Assembly: GCF_013359735.1 (NCBI RefSeq)
Contig: NZ_JABFMX010000006.1
Coordinates: forward strand, 131,990 to 195,989
Source: Arthrobacter sp. C9C5
GTDB lineage: Bacteria > Actinomycetota > Actinomycetes > Actinomycetales > Micrococcaceae
Length of the DNA stretch: 64,000 nucleotides
Direction: 5' to 3'
Shown: piece by piece, positions 1 through 8,137 of the stretch
How positions within the stretch are numbered: position 1 is the stretch's first letter
Layout of the letters: each line of letters starts with the position of its first letter
Made by a program: the position numbers and the translations under genes
Notes under the pieces: model-generated
Told to the model about the DNA's origin: nothing
Seen by the model: only the letters and a program-made list of their open reading frames with translations
Databases searched by the model: none

Positions 1-714
1 AAACGTTGCCGGAGTGTTACGTGGCGGCCGGCCGCTTTGCCCGGAGAGCCAGAAGGCGAGGAGTCCCAAGACGTATCCGAGCACCGCTAGGTAGTTGACG
101 AACAACCGGGGCAAATCCCACGACTCCGGGGCAAAGGACACGGGGACGCTCGCAATGGCCGCGACGGCTCCCACCATGGTCAAGGCGGCGCCGGTCCGCA
201 CCAGCCGTGGCAGGGTTGCCTTGATAACTGCCAGCAGTGCAGGGAGCAGGAGCAGCGAAACGAACGCCGGGTAGCTGCGGCCGGCTGCCGCATAGAGCGG
301 GGCGAGGACGGCGTTCCGGGCGTTGTCCGCCACATCCTGAAGCCCAGTCGACGAACCGCGCGTATCCATCAGCAGGAACGCCACCGTCACCGCCAGGCAA
401 GCGGCTGCCAGCCCCCAGCGTCCCGCACGGCCCGTGATCAAGCCGTGCGCACGGGTGGCGCCGAGTCCCCTGGCCAGCCGCGACCCCACTAGGAAGACCA
501 TTCCGAAGACGATGAAGCGCAAGATCAAATTGGTCAGATTCCAACTTCCCAGCGCCCGGTCGATGGCCGCGTAGGGTCCATGGATGCTGAGCAGGCTGCA
601 CAGCGTGGCGAGGAACAGGATCCCGAAAACTGCCCTGCTCCTGCCGCGGAGGGCATCCGGCAGACGTAGCAGCAGGGCTATGCCGCAGATGATCAGCGTG
701 CCCCATTCGAGCAT
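1..714 (-). CDS. Seven-helix membrane protein, paralogue 1 (C-terminus off the window)
   Basis: Function unknown. The minus strand is open from ATG 714 (AGGAGG 5 nt upstream) to the window edge, 238 codons without a stop. The protein has about seven hydrophobic segments. It shares landmark motifs with the products at 826-1566 and 2384-3163: the D-x-x-x-G-x-x-N-x-x-N-x-x-LRF stretch between helices 2 and 3, MDTRGSSTG after helix 4, and YAAAGRSYPAF before helix 5. It is the last gene of a minus-strand cluster containing a helix-turn-helix protein. The fold and setting recall the membrane part of the MAB_1171c-type putative transporters of actinobacteria, an impression I could not test. A longer frame on the same strand is arginine- and proline-rich and is a shadow. 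Confidence 0.75.
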   Translation of the reverse strand, partial: MLEWGTLIICGIALLLRLPDALRGRSRAVFGILFLATLCSLLSIHGPYAAIDRALGSWNLTNLILRFIVFGMVFLVGSRLARGLGATRAHGLITGRAGRWGLAAACLAVTVAFLLMDTRGSSTGLQDVADNARNAVLAPLYAAAGRSYPAFVSLLLLPALLAVIKATLPRLVRTGAALTMVGAVAAIASVPVSFAPESWDLPRLFVNYLAVLGYVLGLLAFWLSGQSGRPPRNTPATF

Positions 715-825
715 GTCCACCTCCTGCTGACTCTGCGCCGCCGTGGCCGCCGCTGACACCGCGGGCCTTCGGGGTACCTCACCTACTATGTTGAATCTAT
801 CGCGGCGTCGTCCGCAGGAGCTGCA

Positions 826-1566
826 TCATTCGGACGTTCCGGCGGGCTGCGACCGCGGCCTCCGCTTCGCAGCCATCCGCCCCACCCAGATCAGGACGAG
901 CCCGAGCACCAGGAAAAGAATGCCGGTGTAGTTGATGACAAATCTCCAGCAACCCAGTCCGGGCGGAATGAGCGGGAAGCCCAGCGTCAAGGCCATTGCC
1001 ACAGAGCCGACGGCCAGGGAAACGGCGCTGCCGCGGATGATCAGCGGGAGCCGGCTGCCGGCCGTCCGGATCATCGCGGGAAGCAGTGCCAGCAGGACAA
1101 AGGCCGGATAAAGCCGGCCGGCGGCCCCGTAGTACTCCACGAGTACGCGGTTGCGGCCGCTCTTTGCGGCGACCTCGACGAGCCCGGCGGATGACCCGGC
1201 CGTGTCCATCATCAGGAAAAGAACGATGACCACGGCGGAGGACAGCACCCCCATGCCGATGCCCACCGGACCCGTTAGGAAGCGCCGGGCGTCCTCGGCG
1301 CTGAAGCCTTTCGCGATCTGGAGGCCCAGGAAGAATACCGCGGCAAAGCCAACGAACCGCAGCACCACATTCGCTACATTGACGCCGCCCAGGAAGCCGT
1401 CAATGGCGTCATACGGTTCCTCGATGCTCAGCAGGATGGCCGCCATCAAGAGCACCAGCACGTAGAAGACGGGCCGGTTTTCACCCCGCCGGGCGCTGGG
1501 TATCCGGGCAAGCGCGACGAGGGTGCAGACTGCGAAGGTGCTCCATTGCAGGGCCGTGACGATCAT
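826..1566 (-). CDS. Seven-helix membrane protein, paralogue 2
   Basis: Integral membrane protein of 246 residues and unknown function, almost entirely seven hydrophobic helices with a short basic C-terminus. The ATG at 1566 is preferred over an in-frame ATG 15 nt upstream. It overlaps the TGA of the upstream helix-turn-helix gene as ATGA, it has GGGAG about 8 nt upstream, and it starts the protein MIVTALQW, matching MISALQW of paralogue 3. Conserved positions include the GGVNVANVVLRF stretch, MDTAGSSAG and YYGAAGRLYPAF. The ATGA overlap implies translational coupling to the regulator-like gene, so the two products are probably needed together. Confidence 0.85.
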   Translation of the reverse strand: MIVTALQWSTFAVCTLVALARIPSARRGENRPVFYVLVLLMAAILLSIEEPYDAIDGFLGGVNVANVVLRFVGFAAVFFLGLQIAKGFSAEDARRFLTGPVGIGMGVLSSAVVIVLFLMMDTAGSSAGLVEVAAKSGRNRVLVEYYGAAGRLYPAFVLLALLPAMIRTAGSRLPLIIRGSAVSLAVGSVAMALTLGFPLIPPGLGCWRFVINYTGILFLVLGLVLIWVGRMAAKRRPRSQPAGTSE

Positions 1567-2297
1567 CCGAGGTTCTCCCAAATCTTTTCCGTTTGCGCCT
1601 GCTCCTGCTCCTGGCGGCGCAGCGTCTTGCCCAGGGCTTGGAGCCGCTCCCCGGCCAGGGCAACAAGCTCGCCGTCAGAGAGGGCATCCAGTGCGGACTG
1701 CCGGGCATCCACGGGCCAGCCGGCTTCAGCCTCGGTAATCAGCCCGGTCGCGACGAGGCCGCCGGTCAAGCCCACGCCTCCGGCGCGCGAGGTTGCCACG
1801 GCAAGTTCCGGCGAGAGTCGGTTGGCGGTCAGCTGGGCCGAATAGTTCTGCGGGGCGACGCCGGTGGCGGCGGAAACGCGGTGGCGGAGTTCGCCGTCGT
1901 CAATGGCGTCCACCCAGTTCCGCACCGAGGTGGCGTGCGGGGCCGGGCTGAGCGCGCGGAGCGTCCCGGAGCCGTCTTTGGGATCCGCGGCAGAACGGGT
2001 GATGACGGCCTGCAACAGGTCCATGGTGGCGACCTGGCTGACAAGCTCGGCGGGGGTGGGAGGCTGCGCCAGCCGGGTCAGGTCCGCGAATGTGCTGAAG
2101 TTGGCGAGCGATTCAGCGGGGTTCAGGCCGAGCGCCCGGCTGATGCTCACCACGGTGGTTTCGGCGACCTTGCCGCGCACCAGTTGCTGCGCCAGAGTGG
2201 TGCGCTTGAGGCCGGAGATCCTACAAATGTCCGCGGTGCTCATTGCCGGGGCAACGCTATGGAGCCAGAGTTGAAACGCTTTGGCGGGTAGTGCCAT
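1563..2297 (-). CDS. Helix-turn-helix (XRE-like) protein within the seven-helix cluster
   Basis: Protein of 244 residues with an N-terminal helix-turn-helix at about residues 18-60 (STADICRISGLKRTTLAQQL, then a second helix ending RALGLNP). This is the arrangement of XRE-type DNA-binding domains. The remaining 180 residues are alanine-rich and helical, with no enzymatic motif that I recognise. The gene lies between paralogues 3 and 2 of the membrane proteins and overlaps paralogue 2 by ATGA. XRE proteins beside membrane proteins of this kind are common in actinobacteria and may respond to a membrane-derived signal; that is inference. No strong ribosome binding site is visible before ATG 2297, so an internal start (MSTADI, 2243) is possible. 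Confidence 0.8.
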   Translation of the reverse strand: MALPAKAFQLWLHSVAPAMSTADICRISGLKRTTLAQQLVRGKVAETTVVSISRALGLNPAESLANFSTFADLTRLAQPPTPAELVSQVATMDLLQAVITRSAADPKDGSGTLRALSPAPHATSVRNWVDAIDDGELRHRVSAATGVAPQNYSAQLTANRLSPELAVATSRAGGVGLTGGLVATGLITEAEAGWPVDARQSALDALSDGELVALAGERLQALGKTLRRQEQEQAQTEKIWENLG

Positions 2298-2383
2298 CTA
2301 TGACTTTCTGCAGGGTCGTGCGCGGACTGAGCTGCCGGGCCGCCACACCGGCGGAGAAGCCCGGTGCCGCGACCTTCACATCA

Positions 2384-3163
2384 TCATAATTCTTCAGCCG
2401 CAATGTTTTCTTGACCCGGCGCGCGGTGCGCGTCGGCCAAGGACGGGTAGTTTCGCGAGCCGCGACGCGCGGCCACCCTTCCCAGCCAAATCAGGGCCAA
2501 ACCCGCCACCAGCCCGAGCACCGCGGTCGAGCTGATGAAGTACTGGAGGAAGACCAGCGGACCGGGAAGCAGTTCACCGAACACCAGCAGGATCATGGCT
2601 GCAGCGCCGACAGACAGGACGGCCGCACCGCTACGGACCAGCCCGGGCAGCCGGGACCGCATGGCCCCGACCGTGGCTGGCAAGAGGCACCCTGCAACGT
2701 AGGCGGGATACAGCCGCCCGGCCGCCGTGTAGAGCCGGATCAGCTGCCTGTTATCTTCGCTTTGGTCCGGAATTGCCGCCATCCCCACCGAGGTGCCCGC
2801 CGTATTGGCCATCAGGAACGGAACGATCGTTGCGAGGGCAATGACCGCCAGCACGGAAAGGCCCACCGGACCCAGGAGAAGCGGGACAGTGGTTGGGTGG
2901 CCGAAGCCCCGCGCGATTTTGTACCCGGCAAGCAGGACAGTTCCATAAATCACGAAGCGCAGCAGGAGATTCGCGTAGTTGTGCGAACCGAGCCAGGCAT
3001 CAATGACCGTGTAGTTGGACTCGATACTGAGCATCACGGCGAAGGTGGCCAGTGCGAAGACGCCAAATAGCGAGCGATTCTCGCCGCGCAGGGCGGACGG
3101 CGTCCGGAACAGCGCAACGAGTGCGCACACGAACAGGGTGGACCACTGTAAGGCAGAAATCAT
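2384..3163 (-). CDS. Seven-helix membrane protein, paralogue 3
   Basis: First gene of the minus-strand cluster, about 259 residues, seven predicted helices, function unknown. It shares the SHNYANLLLRFV, ANTAGTSVG and YTAAGRLYPAYV landmarks with its two paralogues. The start at 3163 (MISALQW, GGGA 9 nt upstream) aligns with the start of paralogue 2. An in-frame ATG at 3196 would add MSDEPTKGTPS and also has a purine-rich stretch upstream, so the start is not settled. A possible -10 box (TAAAAT on the minus strand, 3245 to 3240) lies upstream. Confidence 0.8.
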   Translation of the reverse strand: MISALQWSTLFVCALVALFRTPSALRGENRSLFGVFALATFAVMLSIESNYTVIDAWLGSHNYANLLLRFVIYGTVLLAGYKIARGFGHPTTVPLLLGPVGLSVLAVIALATIVPFLMANTAGTSVGMAAIPDQSEDNRQLIRLYTAAGRLYPAYVAGCLLPATVGAMRSRLPGLVRSGAAVLSVGAAAMILLVFGELLPGPLVFLQYFISSTAVLGLVAGLALIWLGRVAARRGSRNYPSLADAHRAPGQENIAAEEL

Positions 3164-3278
3164 TGATGGGGTTCCCTTGGTCGGCTCGTCGGACATTCCC
3201 GCTGTTCCCTGGGAAACTTCTGGAGGCGGGGCCGCCGCGATTTTACCGGCGCCGGCGATTCAACTATGCTAGATGCTC

Positions 3279-3323
3279 GAACCCGCTGGTCCGTACACCC
3301 CCCAAGTCCGGACCAGCGGGTTC
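3279..3323 (+). promoter_or_regulatory. Perfect 15-bp hairpin in the leader of the ABC-F gene
   Basis: The arms GAACCCGCTGGTCCG (3279-3293) and CGGACCAGCGGGTTC (3309-3323) are exact reverse complements around a 15-nt loop, followed by TTCTATG. The hairpin lies between the divergent paralogue 3 and ABC-F genes, so it ends neither gene. Antibiotic-resistance ABC-F genes in other bacteria are often controlled by leader attenuation, and this could be such an element. It could also be an operator or an imperfect terminator of an unseen short transcript. Confidence 0.5.
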
Positions 3324-3423
3324 TTCTATGCCCGGCGGGATGTCGGCGGATTTTCAGCGAATTTCCGGCCCCGGACGGCTGCCTGCGACCGTCCGTTTTG
3401 GGCCTCGATGAGAGAATGGACGA

Positions 3424-5094
3424 ATGACTGCAACCCTTGTTGCCAAGGACCTTTCCGGTGGTCACGACCACCGGACGCTCTTCTCCAAACTCTCCCTCAC
3501 CGTCGCGCCGGGCGACGTCGTCGGCGTCGTGGGCGCCAACGGCGCCGGCAAATCCACGCTGCTGCGGCTGCTCGCCGGCGTCGACCAGCCGCAGGAGGGC
3601 ACGGTGAGCCTTGCCCCGGCCGACGCGTTCGTCGGGTGGCTGCCGCAGGAGCATGAACGGATCGACGGCGAAACCGTGGCCGGCTACATCGCCCGGCGTA
3701 CCGGCTGCGGCCAGGCGACGGCGGACATGGAGTCCACCGCGGAGGCGCTGGGGGGCGGTGCCCCCGGCTCCGAGGACGCGTACTCGGCGGCGTTCGACCG
3801 CTGGATGGCATCCGGCGCCGCGGACCTGGAGGACCGGATTCCGCCGGTGCTGGCGGACCTGGGCCTCGAGGTGGGACCCGACGCCGCGATGACCGGGCTC
3901 TCCGGCGGGCAGGCCGCCCGGGTGGCGCTCGCGGCCCTCCTGCTGAGCCGCTTCGACATCGTGCTCCTCGATGAGCCCACCAACGACCTCGACCTGGGCG
4001 GCCTGGCCAAGCTGGAGGCCTTCGTCCAGGGCCTGCGCGGCGGCGTCGTCCTGGTCTCGCACGACCGGGAGTTCCTGGCCCGCTGCGTGGCCACGATCGT
4101 GGAATTGGACCTCGCGCAGAACTCCGTCGCGGTTTACGACGGCGGCTACGAGGCCTACCTGGAGGAACGCGCCGTGGCCCGCCGGCACGCCCGGGAACGC
4201 TATGAAGAGTTCGCCTCCACCAAGGCAGACCTGGTCTCCCGCGCCCGCACGCAGCGTGAATGGAGCTCCCAGGGCGTCCGCAACGCGATGAAGAAGAGCC
4301 CGGACAATGACAAGATCCGCCGGGCCGCGAACACCGAGTCCTCGGAGAAGCAGGGCCAGAAGGTCCGCCAGATGGAATCACGGATCGCCCGGCTCGAGGA
4401 AGTCGAGGAACCACGCAAGGAATGGCAGCTGCAGTTCAGCATCGGGGCGGCGCCGCGCTCCAGCGCCGTCGTCGCGACCCTGCGGGACGCCGTCGTACAC
4501 CAGGGGGACTTCACCCTGGGGCCGGTGAACCTGCAGCTCAACGCCGGCGAGCGGATCGGCATCACCGGGCCTAACGGTGCGGGCAAGTCCACCCTGCTGC
4601 GCCTGCTGCTCGGCGTGCAGCGGCCCGACGCCGGCGACGCGTCCATGGGCGCCTCGGTGGCGGTCGGGGAAATCGACCAGGCCCGCGGGCTGCTGGCCGG
4701 GCGCCTCTTGCTTGCCGACGCCGTCGAAGCGGTGCTGACGGACCAAACCCCGGCGGAGGTCCGCACCCTGCTGGCCAAGTTCGGACTCAAGGCCGACCAC
4801 ACTTCCCGGCCCGTTGACTCGCTCTCACCCGGCGAACGGACCCGGGCCGCGCTGGCGCTCCTGCAGGCCCGCGGAGTGAACCTGCTGGTCCTCGACGAGC
4901 CGACCAACCACCTGGATCTTCCCGCGATCGAGCAGCTGGAGGAAGCCCTCGACAGCTACGACGGCGCCCTGCTGCTCGTCACCCACGACCGCCGGCTGCT
5001 GGAAAACGTGCGCCTGGACGTGCGCTGGAACGTCGTCGACGGCGTCGTCACCGAACTGTTGGGCGCGAACGCCCCGAAAGGCACCAACAAATGA
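3424..5094 (+). CDS. ABC-F family ATPase
   Basis: Soluble twin-cassette ATPase of 556 residues without membrane segments, as in ABC-F proteins that act on the ribosome E site. Cassette 1 has Walker A GANGAGKST (37-45), signature LSGGQ (159) and Walker B LLDEPTND (about 181). Cassette 2 has GPNGAGKST (382), a variant signature LSPGE (467) and LVLDEPTNHLD. A charged linker of about 90 residues between them is the usual P-site tRNA-interaction motif. GAGAAT lies exactly 6 nt before the ATG, which suggests a leaderless transcript. The stop overlaps the next exporter gene as ATGA. Whether it gives antibiotic resistance or acts as a translation factor cannot be told from sequence. Confidence 0.93.
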   Translation: MTATLVAKDLSGGHDHRTLFSKLSLTVAPGDVVGVVGANGAGKSTLLRLLAGVDQPQEGTVSLAPADAFVGWLPQEHERIDGETVAGYIARRTGCGQATADMESTAEALGGGAPGSEDAYSAAFDRWMASGAADLEDRIPPVLADLGLEVGPDAAMTGLSGGQAARVALAALLLSRFDIVLLDEPTNDLDLGGLAKLEAFVQGLRGGVVLVSHDREFLARCVATIVELDLAQNSVAVYDGGYEAYLEERAVARRHARERYEEFASTKADLVSRARTQREWSSQGVRNAMKKSPDNDKIRRAANTESSEKQGQKVRQMESRIARLEEVEEPRKEWQLQFSIGAAPRSSAVVATLRDAVVHQGDFTLGPVNLQLNAGERIGITGPNGAGKSTLLRLLLGVQRPDAGDASMGASVAVGEIDQARGLLAGRLLLADAVEAVLTDQTPAEVRTLLAKFGLKADHTSRPVDSLSPGERTRAALALLQARGVNLLVLDEPTNHLDLPAIEQLEEALDSYDGALLLVTHDRRLLENVRLDVRWNVVDGVVTELLGANAPKGTNK

Positions 5095-7004
5095 GCATGG
5101 ACCGGGTTGCCTGGAGCTCCCTTTACAACATCACCCGCGCCTCGAGCGGCTCCAAGCCGTTCTCCAAGGAACTCCTCAAGCGTGTGTTCGGCTTTGCCCG
5201 GCCACACCGCGGCCGGCTGATCGCCTTCGTCCTGCTGTCCATCGTGATGGCGGTCCTCGCCGTCGCCACGCCGGTGCTCGCCGGCCAGGTGGTGGACGCG
5301 ATCATCGCGAAGGCGGACGCCGGCACGGTGATCTGGCTGGCCGTGCTGATCGCGATCGTGGCGGTCGCCGAGGCCGGGCTCGGGCTGGTGACGCGCTGGC
5401 TGTCCTCCACCATCGGCGAGGGCGTGATCGTGGACCTGCGCACCAAGGTCTTCGACCACGTGCAGAAGATGCCGATCGCGTTCTTCACCCGGACCCGCAC
5501 CGGGGCGCTGGTCAGCCGGCTCAACAATGACGTGATCGGCGCGCAGTCTGCCTTCGCCGGCACGCTCTCCGGCGTCGTCAGCAACGTGGTAGCACTGGCC
5601 CTCACACTCGTGGTGATGCTGAACAAGTCCTGGCTCGTCACCGTGCTGGCGATGATCCTGCTGCCGATCTTCCTCATCCCGGCCCGCCGGATGGGCTCCA
5701 AGCTGGCCGAGCTGCGCCGCGAGGCGGCCGAGCACAACGCCGCCATGGGCACCCAGATGACGGAACGCTTCTCCGCCCCAGGCGCCACCCTGGTGAAGCT
5801 CTTCGGCAGGCCGGACGAGGAATCCCGCGAGTTCGCCCTCCGCGCCGGCCGCGTCCGGGACATCGGCGTCCGCACCGCAATGCTCCAGTTCACCTTCGTC
5901 ACGGCCCTGACCCTGGTTTCGGCCCTGGCCCTCGCGCTGGTCTACGGCCTGGGCGGCTGGCTGGCCCTTGGCGGGCAGCTCGCCGCGGGCGACGTCGTCG
6001 TGCTGGCACTGCTGCTCACCCGCCTTTACGCGCCGCTCACCGCGCTCTCCAACGCCCGGGTGGAAATCATGAGCGCCCTGGTCAGCTTTGAGCGCGTCTT
6101 CGAGATCCTGGACCTCAAGCCGCTCATCCAGCAAAAGCCGGACGCGGTGGAATCGCCGCGCGGCCCGCTCTCGGTGGAGTTCGACGACGTCCGCTTCTCC
6201 TACCCCTCGGCGGACAAGGTCTCGCTGGCCTCCCTCGAGGACGTCTCCACGCTGGATACCCGCGGCGGCGAGGAAGTGTTGCACGGGATCAGCTTCCGGG
6301 TGGAGCCGGGCCAGACCGTGGCCCTGGTGGGTTCCTCGGGCGCCGGCAAGTCCACCATCGCGCAGTTGCTCTCACGGCTCTATGACGTAGATTCGGGTGC
6401 AGTCCGCTTCGGCGGTGCGGGGTCCGGCGCCGGCGTGGACGTCCGCGACCTCACCTTCGATTCGATGCGTGAAACCCTCGGCATGGTCACGCAGGACGGG
6501 CACCTGTTCCACGAGAGCATCGCCTCCAACCTGCGCCTGGCCCGCCCGGGCGCCAGCGAGGAGCTGATGTGGGACGTGCTGCGCCAGGCCCGTCTTGAGG
6601 ACATGATCCGCTCCCTGCCTGACGGGCTGGACACCGTGGTGGGGGAGCGCGGCTACCGGCTCTCGGGAGGCGAACGGCAGCGGCTCACCATCGCCCGCCT
6701 GCTCATCGCCCAGCCGAGGGTCGTGATCCTGGACGAGGCCACGGCCGCGCTGGACTCGACCAACGAGGCCGCCGTGCAGGAAGCGCTTGGCGCGGCGCTC
6801 GAAGGCCGCACCGCCGTCGTGATCGCGCACCGGCTTTCCACCATCCGCGCCGCCGACGCCATCCTGGTGGTCGAGGACGGCACGATCGTTGAGCGCGGGA
6901 CGCACAACGAGCTGCTCGCCGCCGAGGGACGCTACGCGGAGCTCTACCGGACCCAGTTCGCCGAGGCCACCGCGGTGGCCGCCGAGGCGGTGCCGGAACT
7001 CTAG
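5091..7004 (+). CDS. ABC exporter, fused permease and ATPase
   Basis: Half-transporter of 637 residues that should work as a homodimeric type I exporter. The six-helix membrane domain spans about residues 40-320. The ATPase has Walker A GSSGAGKST (414), signature LSGGERQR (524), Walker B VVILDEATAALD with the catalytic Glu at 549, and the H-loop IAHRLST. All ATPase motifs look intact. The start ATG sits in the ABC-F stop (ATGA), so the two are co-translated. The stop TAG shares its CTAG with the stop of the convergent Nudix gene. The substrate is unknown. An exporter coupled to an ABC-F protein hints at protection against a ribosome-targeting compound, which is inference. Confidence 0.93.
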   Translation: MSMDRVAWSSLYNITRASSGSKPFSKELLKRVFGFARPHRGRLIAFVLLSIVMAVLAVATPVLAGQVVDAIIAKADAGTVIWLAVLIAIVAVAEAGLGLVTRWLSSTIGEGVIVDLRTKVFDHVQKMPIAFFTRTRTGALVSRLNNDVIGAQSAFAGTLSGVVSNVVALALTLVVMLNKSWLVTVLAMILLPIFLIPARRMGSKLAELRREAAEHNAAMGTQMTERFSAPGATLVKLFGRPDEESREFALRAGRVRDIGVRTAMLQFTFVTALTLVSALALALVYGLGGWLALGGQLAAGDVVVLALLLTRLYAPLTALSNARVEIMSALVSFERVFEILDLKPLIQQKPDAVESPRGPLSVEFDDVRFSYPSADKVSLASLEDVSTLDTRGGEEVLHGISFRVEPGQTVALVGSSGAGKSTIAQLLSRLYDVDSGAVRFGGAGSGAGVDVRDLTFDSMRETLGMVTQDGHLFHESIASNLRLARPGASEELMWDVLRQARLEDMIRSLPDGLDTVVGERGYRLSGGERQRLTIARLLIAQPRVVILDEATAALDSTNEAAVQEALGAALEGRTAVVIAHRLSTIRAADAILVVEDGTIVERGTHNELLAAEGRYAELYRTQFAEATAVAAEAVPEL

Positions 7005-7978
7005 CTTCGGCGGTCCGCCTGGGTCGCCTGGTCCGCGAGCAGCGGCAGCACGTGGTCCGTGAGCAGGGGTGCCAGGTCGTCCGGCAACTCGCCGGACAGG
7101 TCCAGCCAGCGGATCTCGGCGATCTCCGCCGACGGCTGCGCGGTCGGGCCGCTTGTCGAGTTGATGAGGGTGGGCGCGGTGAACACCGTGGCCTCGATCT
7201 GGGTGGCGGCCTCATTCGCGGCCTCCGCCAGCCAGCTGCCGAAGGGCACCAGGTCTCCGGGGGCGACGATGATTCCCACTTCCTCCTCGAGTTCGCGGGA
7301 GGCGGCCTGGGCCGCGGTCTCGCCGGCCTCGGGCTTGCCGCCCGGGTGCATGAACTTGTCCGTCCCGCGCTTGCGGACGGTCAGGAGGCGTCCGGCGTCG
7401 TCAAAGACGCAGACGGCGGACACCACGATGCGGGGATTCACGCTTGCCGGTCCGGCCGCCACGGGCACGCCGGCCACATCGTGCGCAGCCGACCGGCGCA
7501 GCACGGAGTCGAGCAGCAGGTCCTTGGCCGGACCCGTGACATCCCAGCGGTAGCGGAAGTCATCCGGACCGAGCTTGGTGTAGCCAACCCGGTAGGTGTC
7601 CGGATCGCACCAATGCTGGTCCCGGTTTTCCTGCCCGCCGAAGCCGATGCGGTGAAAGGGCCGGCCGTCGGGGAAGAACATGTCCATCGTCGCCGGTGTT
7701 GCCGAGGGTTTGAGCAGATACTCGCGGCTGGCCGGGCCGGTAAAGGGTGCGCCGCCGGCCGGGTTCCACTGCACGGTGCCTTCTTCGCGGAAGCGGAGGC
7801 CGCCGTCGTTGGTTTCAGTGAAACGGACGACGCCGTTAAAGGTGCCGCGGCTGCCGGTGGTCCGGTCCAGCATGGTGCGGTCCACGCTCCAGCTGCCCAG
7901 CAGGTAGGCGCGCAGTTCAAAGCGCGGCTCAGAGGGCTGGTCAAGTTCCGGGCCGGCGCCCGGCGTCTGGGAGTCCAA
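7001..7978 (-). CDS. DUF6314 domain fused to a Nudix hydrolase
   Basis: Fusion of 325 residues. Residues about 20-165 match DUF6314 in pattern (LLGSWSVDR, a G-T-F-x-G-x-V-R-F strand, GRPFHRIGF, HWCDPDTYRVGY, DVTGPAKD). Residues about 180-320 are a Nudix domain with a complete box starting at G214 (GKPEAGE, then RELEEEVGI), so it should hydrolyse a nucleoside diphosphate linked to another moiety. The start is TTG 7978. No ATG or GTG is available upstream because the frame meets a TAA inside the tRNA anticodon loop, and the next ATG falls inside the first domain. Only one base separates the TTG from the tRNA-Arg 3' end. The stop shares the palindrome CTAG with the exporter stop. Confidence 0.88.
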   Translation of the reverse strand: MDSQTPGAGPELDQPSEPRFELRAYLLGSWSVDRTMLDRTTGSRGTFNGVVRFTETNDGGLRFREEGTVQWNPAGGAPFTGPASREYLLKPSATPATMDMFFPDGRPFHRIGFGGQENRDQHWCDPDTYRVGYTKLGPDDFRYRWDVTGPAKDLLLDSVLRRSAAHDVAGVPVAAGPASVNPRIVVSAVCVFDDAGRLLTVRKRGTDKFMHPGGKPEAGETAAQAASRELEEEVGIIVAPGDLVPFGSWLAEAANEAATQIEATVFTAPTLINSTSGPTAQPSAEIAEIRWLDLSGELPDDLAPLLTDHVLPLLADQATQADRRS

Positions 7979-7979
7979 G

Positions 7980-8052
7980 TGCCCTCGATTGGAATCGAAC
8001 CAACGACACCGGCTTTAGGAGAGCCGTGCTCTATCCACTGAGCTACGAGGGC
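7980..8052 (-). tRNA. tRNA-Arg (anticodon CCT)
   Basis: On the minus strand the acceptor arms GCCCTCG and CGAGGGC pair. The D-arm carries AGTGGATA, the anticodon stem CGGCT/AGCCG encloses the loop CTCCTAA with anticodon CCT, and the T-loop is TTCGATT. The discriminator base is A and CCA is not encoded. This tRNA reads the rare arginine codon AGG. Its 3' end lies next to the TTG start of the Nudix fusion gene. Confidence 0.96.
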
Positions 8053-8137
8053 GGGCGAACAGACGGGCGGCCGTCGGCCGGCCCGTCGGGACACGGATAC
8101 AAGCATACAAGGTGGGGGCGCGTACTACGCTCTTGGC

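Noticed and set aside
17-706. A 229-residue open frame on the minus strand
   Set aside because: It is arginine- and proline-rich and lacks family motifs; a different frame of the same strand encodes the seven-helix protein matching its neighbours.
4956-6284. A 442-residue open frame antisense to the ABC exporter
   Set aside because: Composition is dominated by Gly, Asp, His and Arg without a recognisable motif, as expected for an antisense shadow of a GC-rich gene.
7438-8106. An open frame running through the tRNA
   Set aside because: It is read from tRNA sequence and a shadow frame of the Nudix fusion; such tRNA-derived frames are a known artefact.
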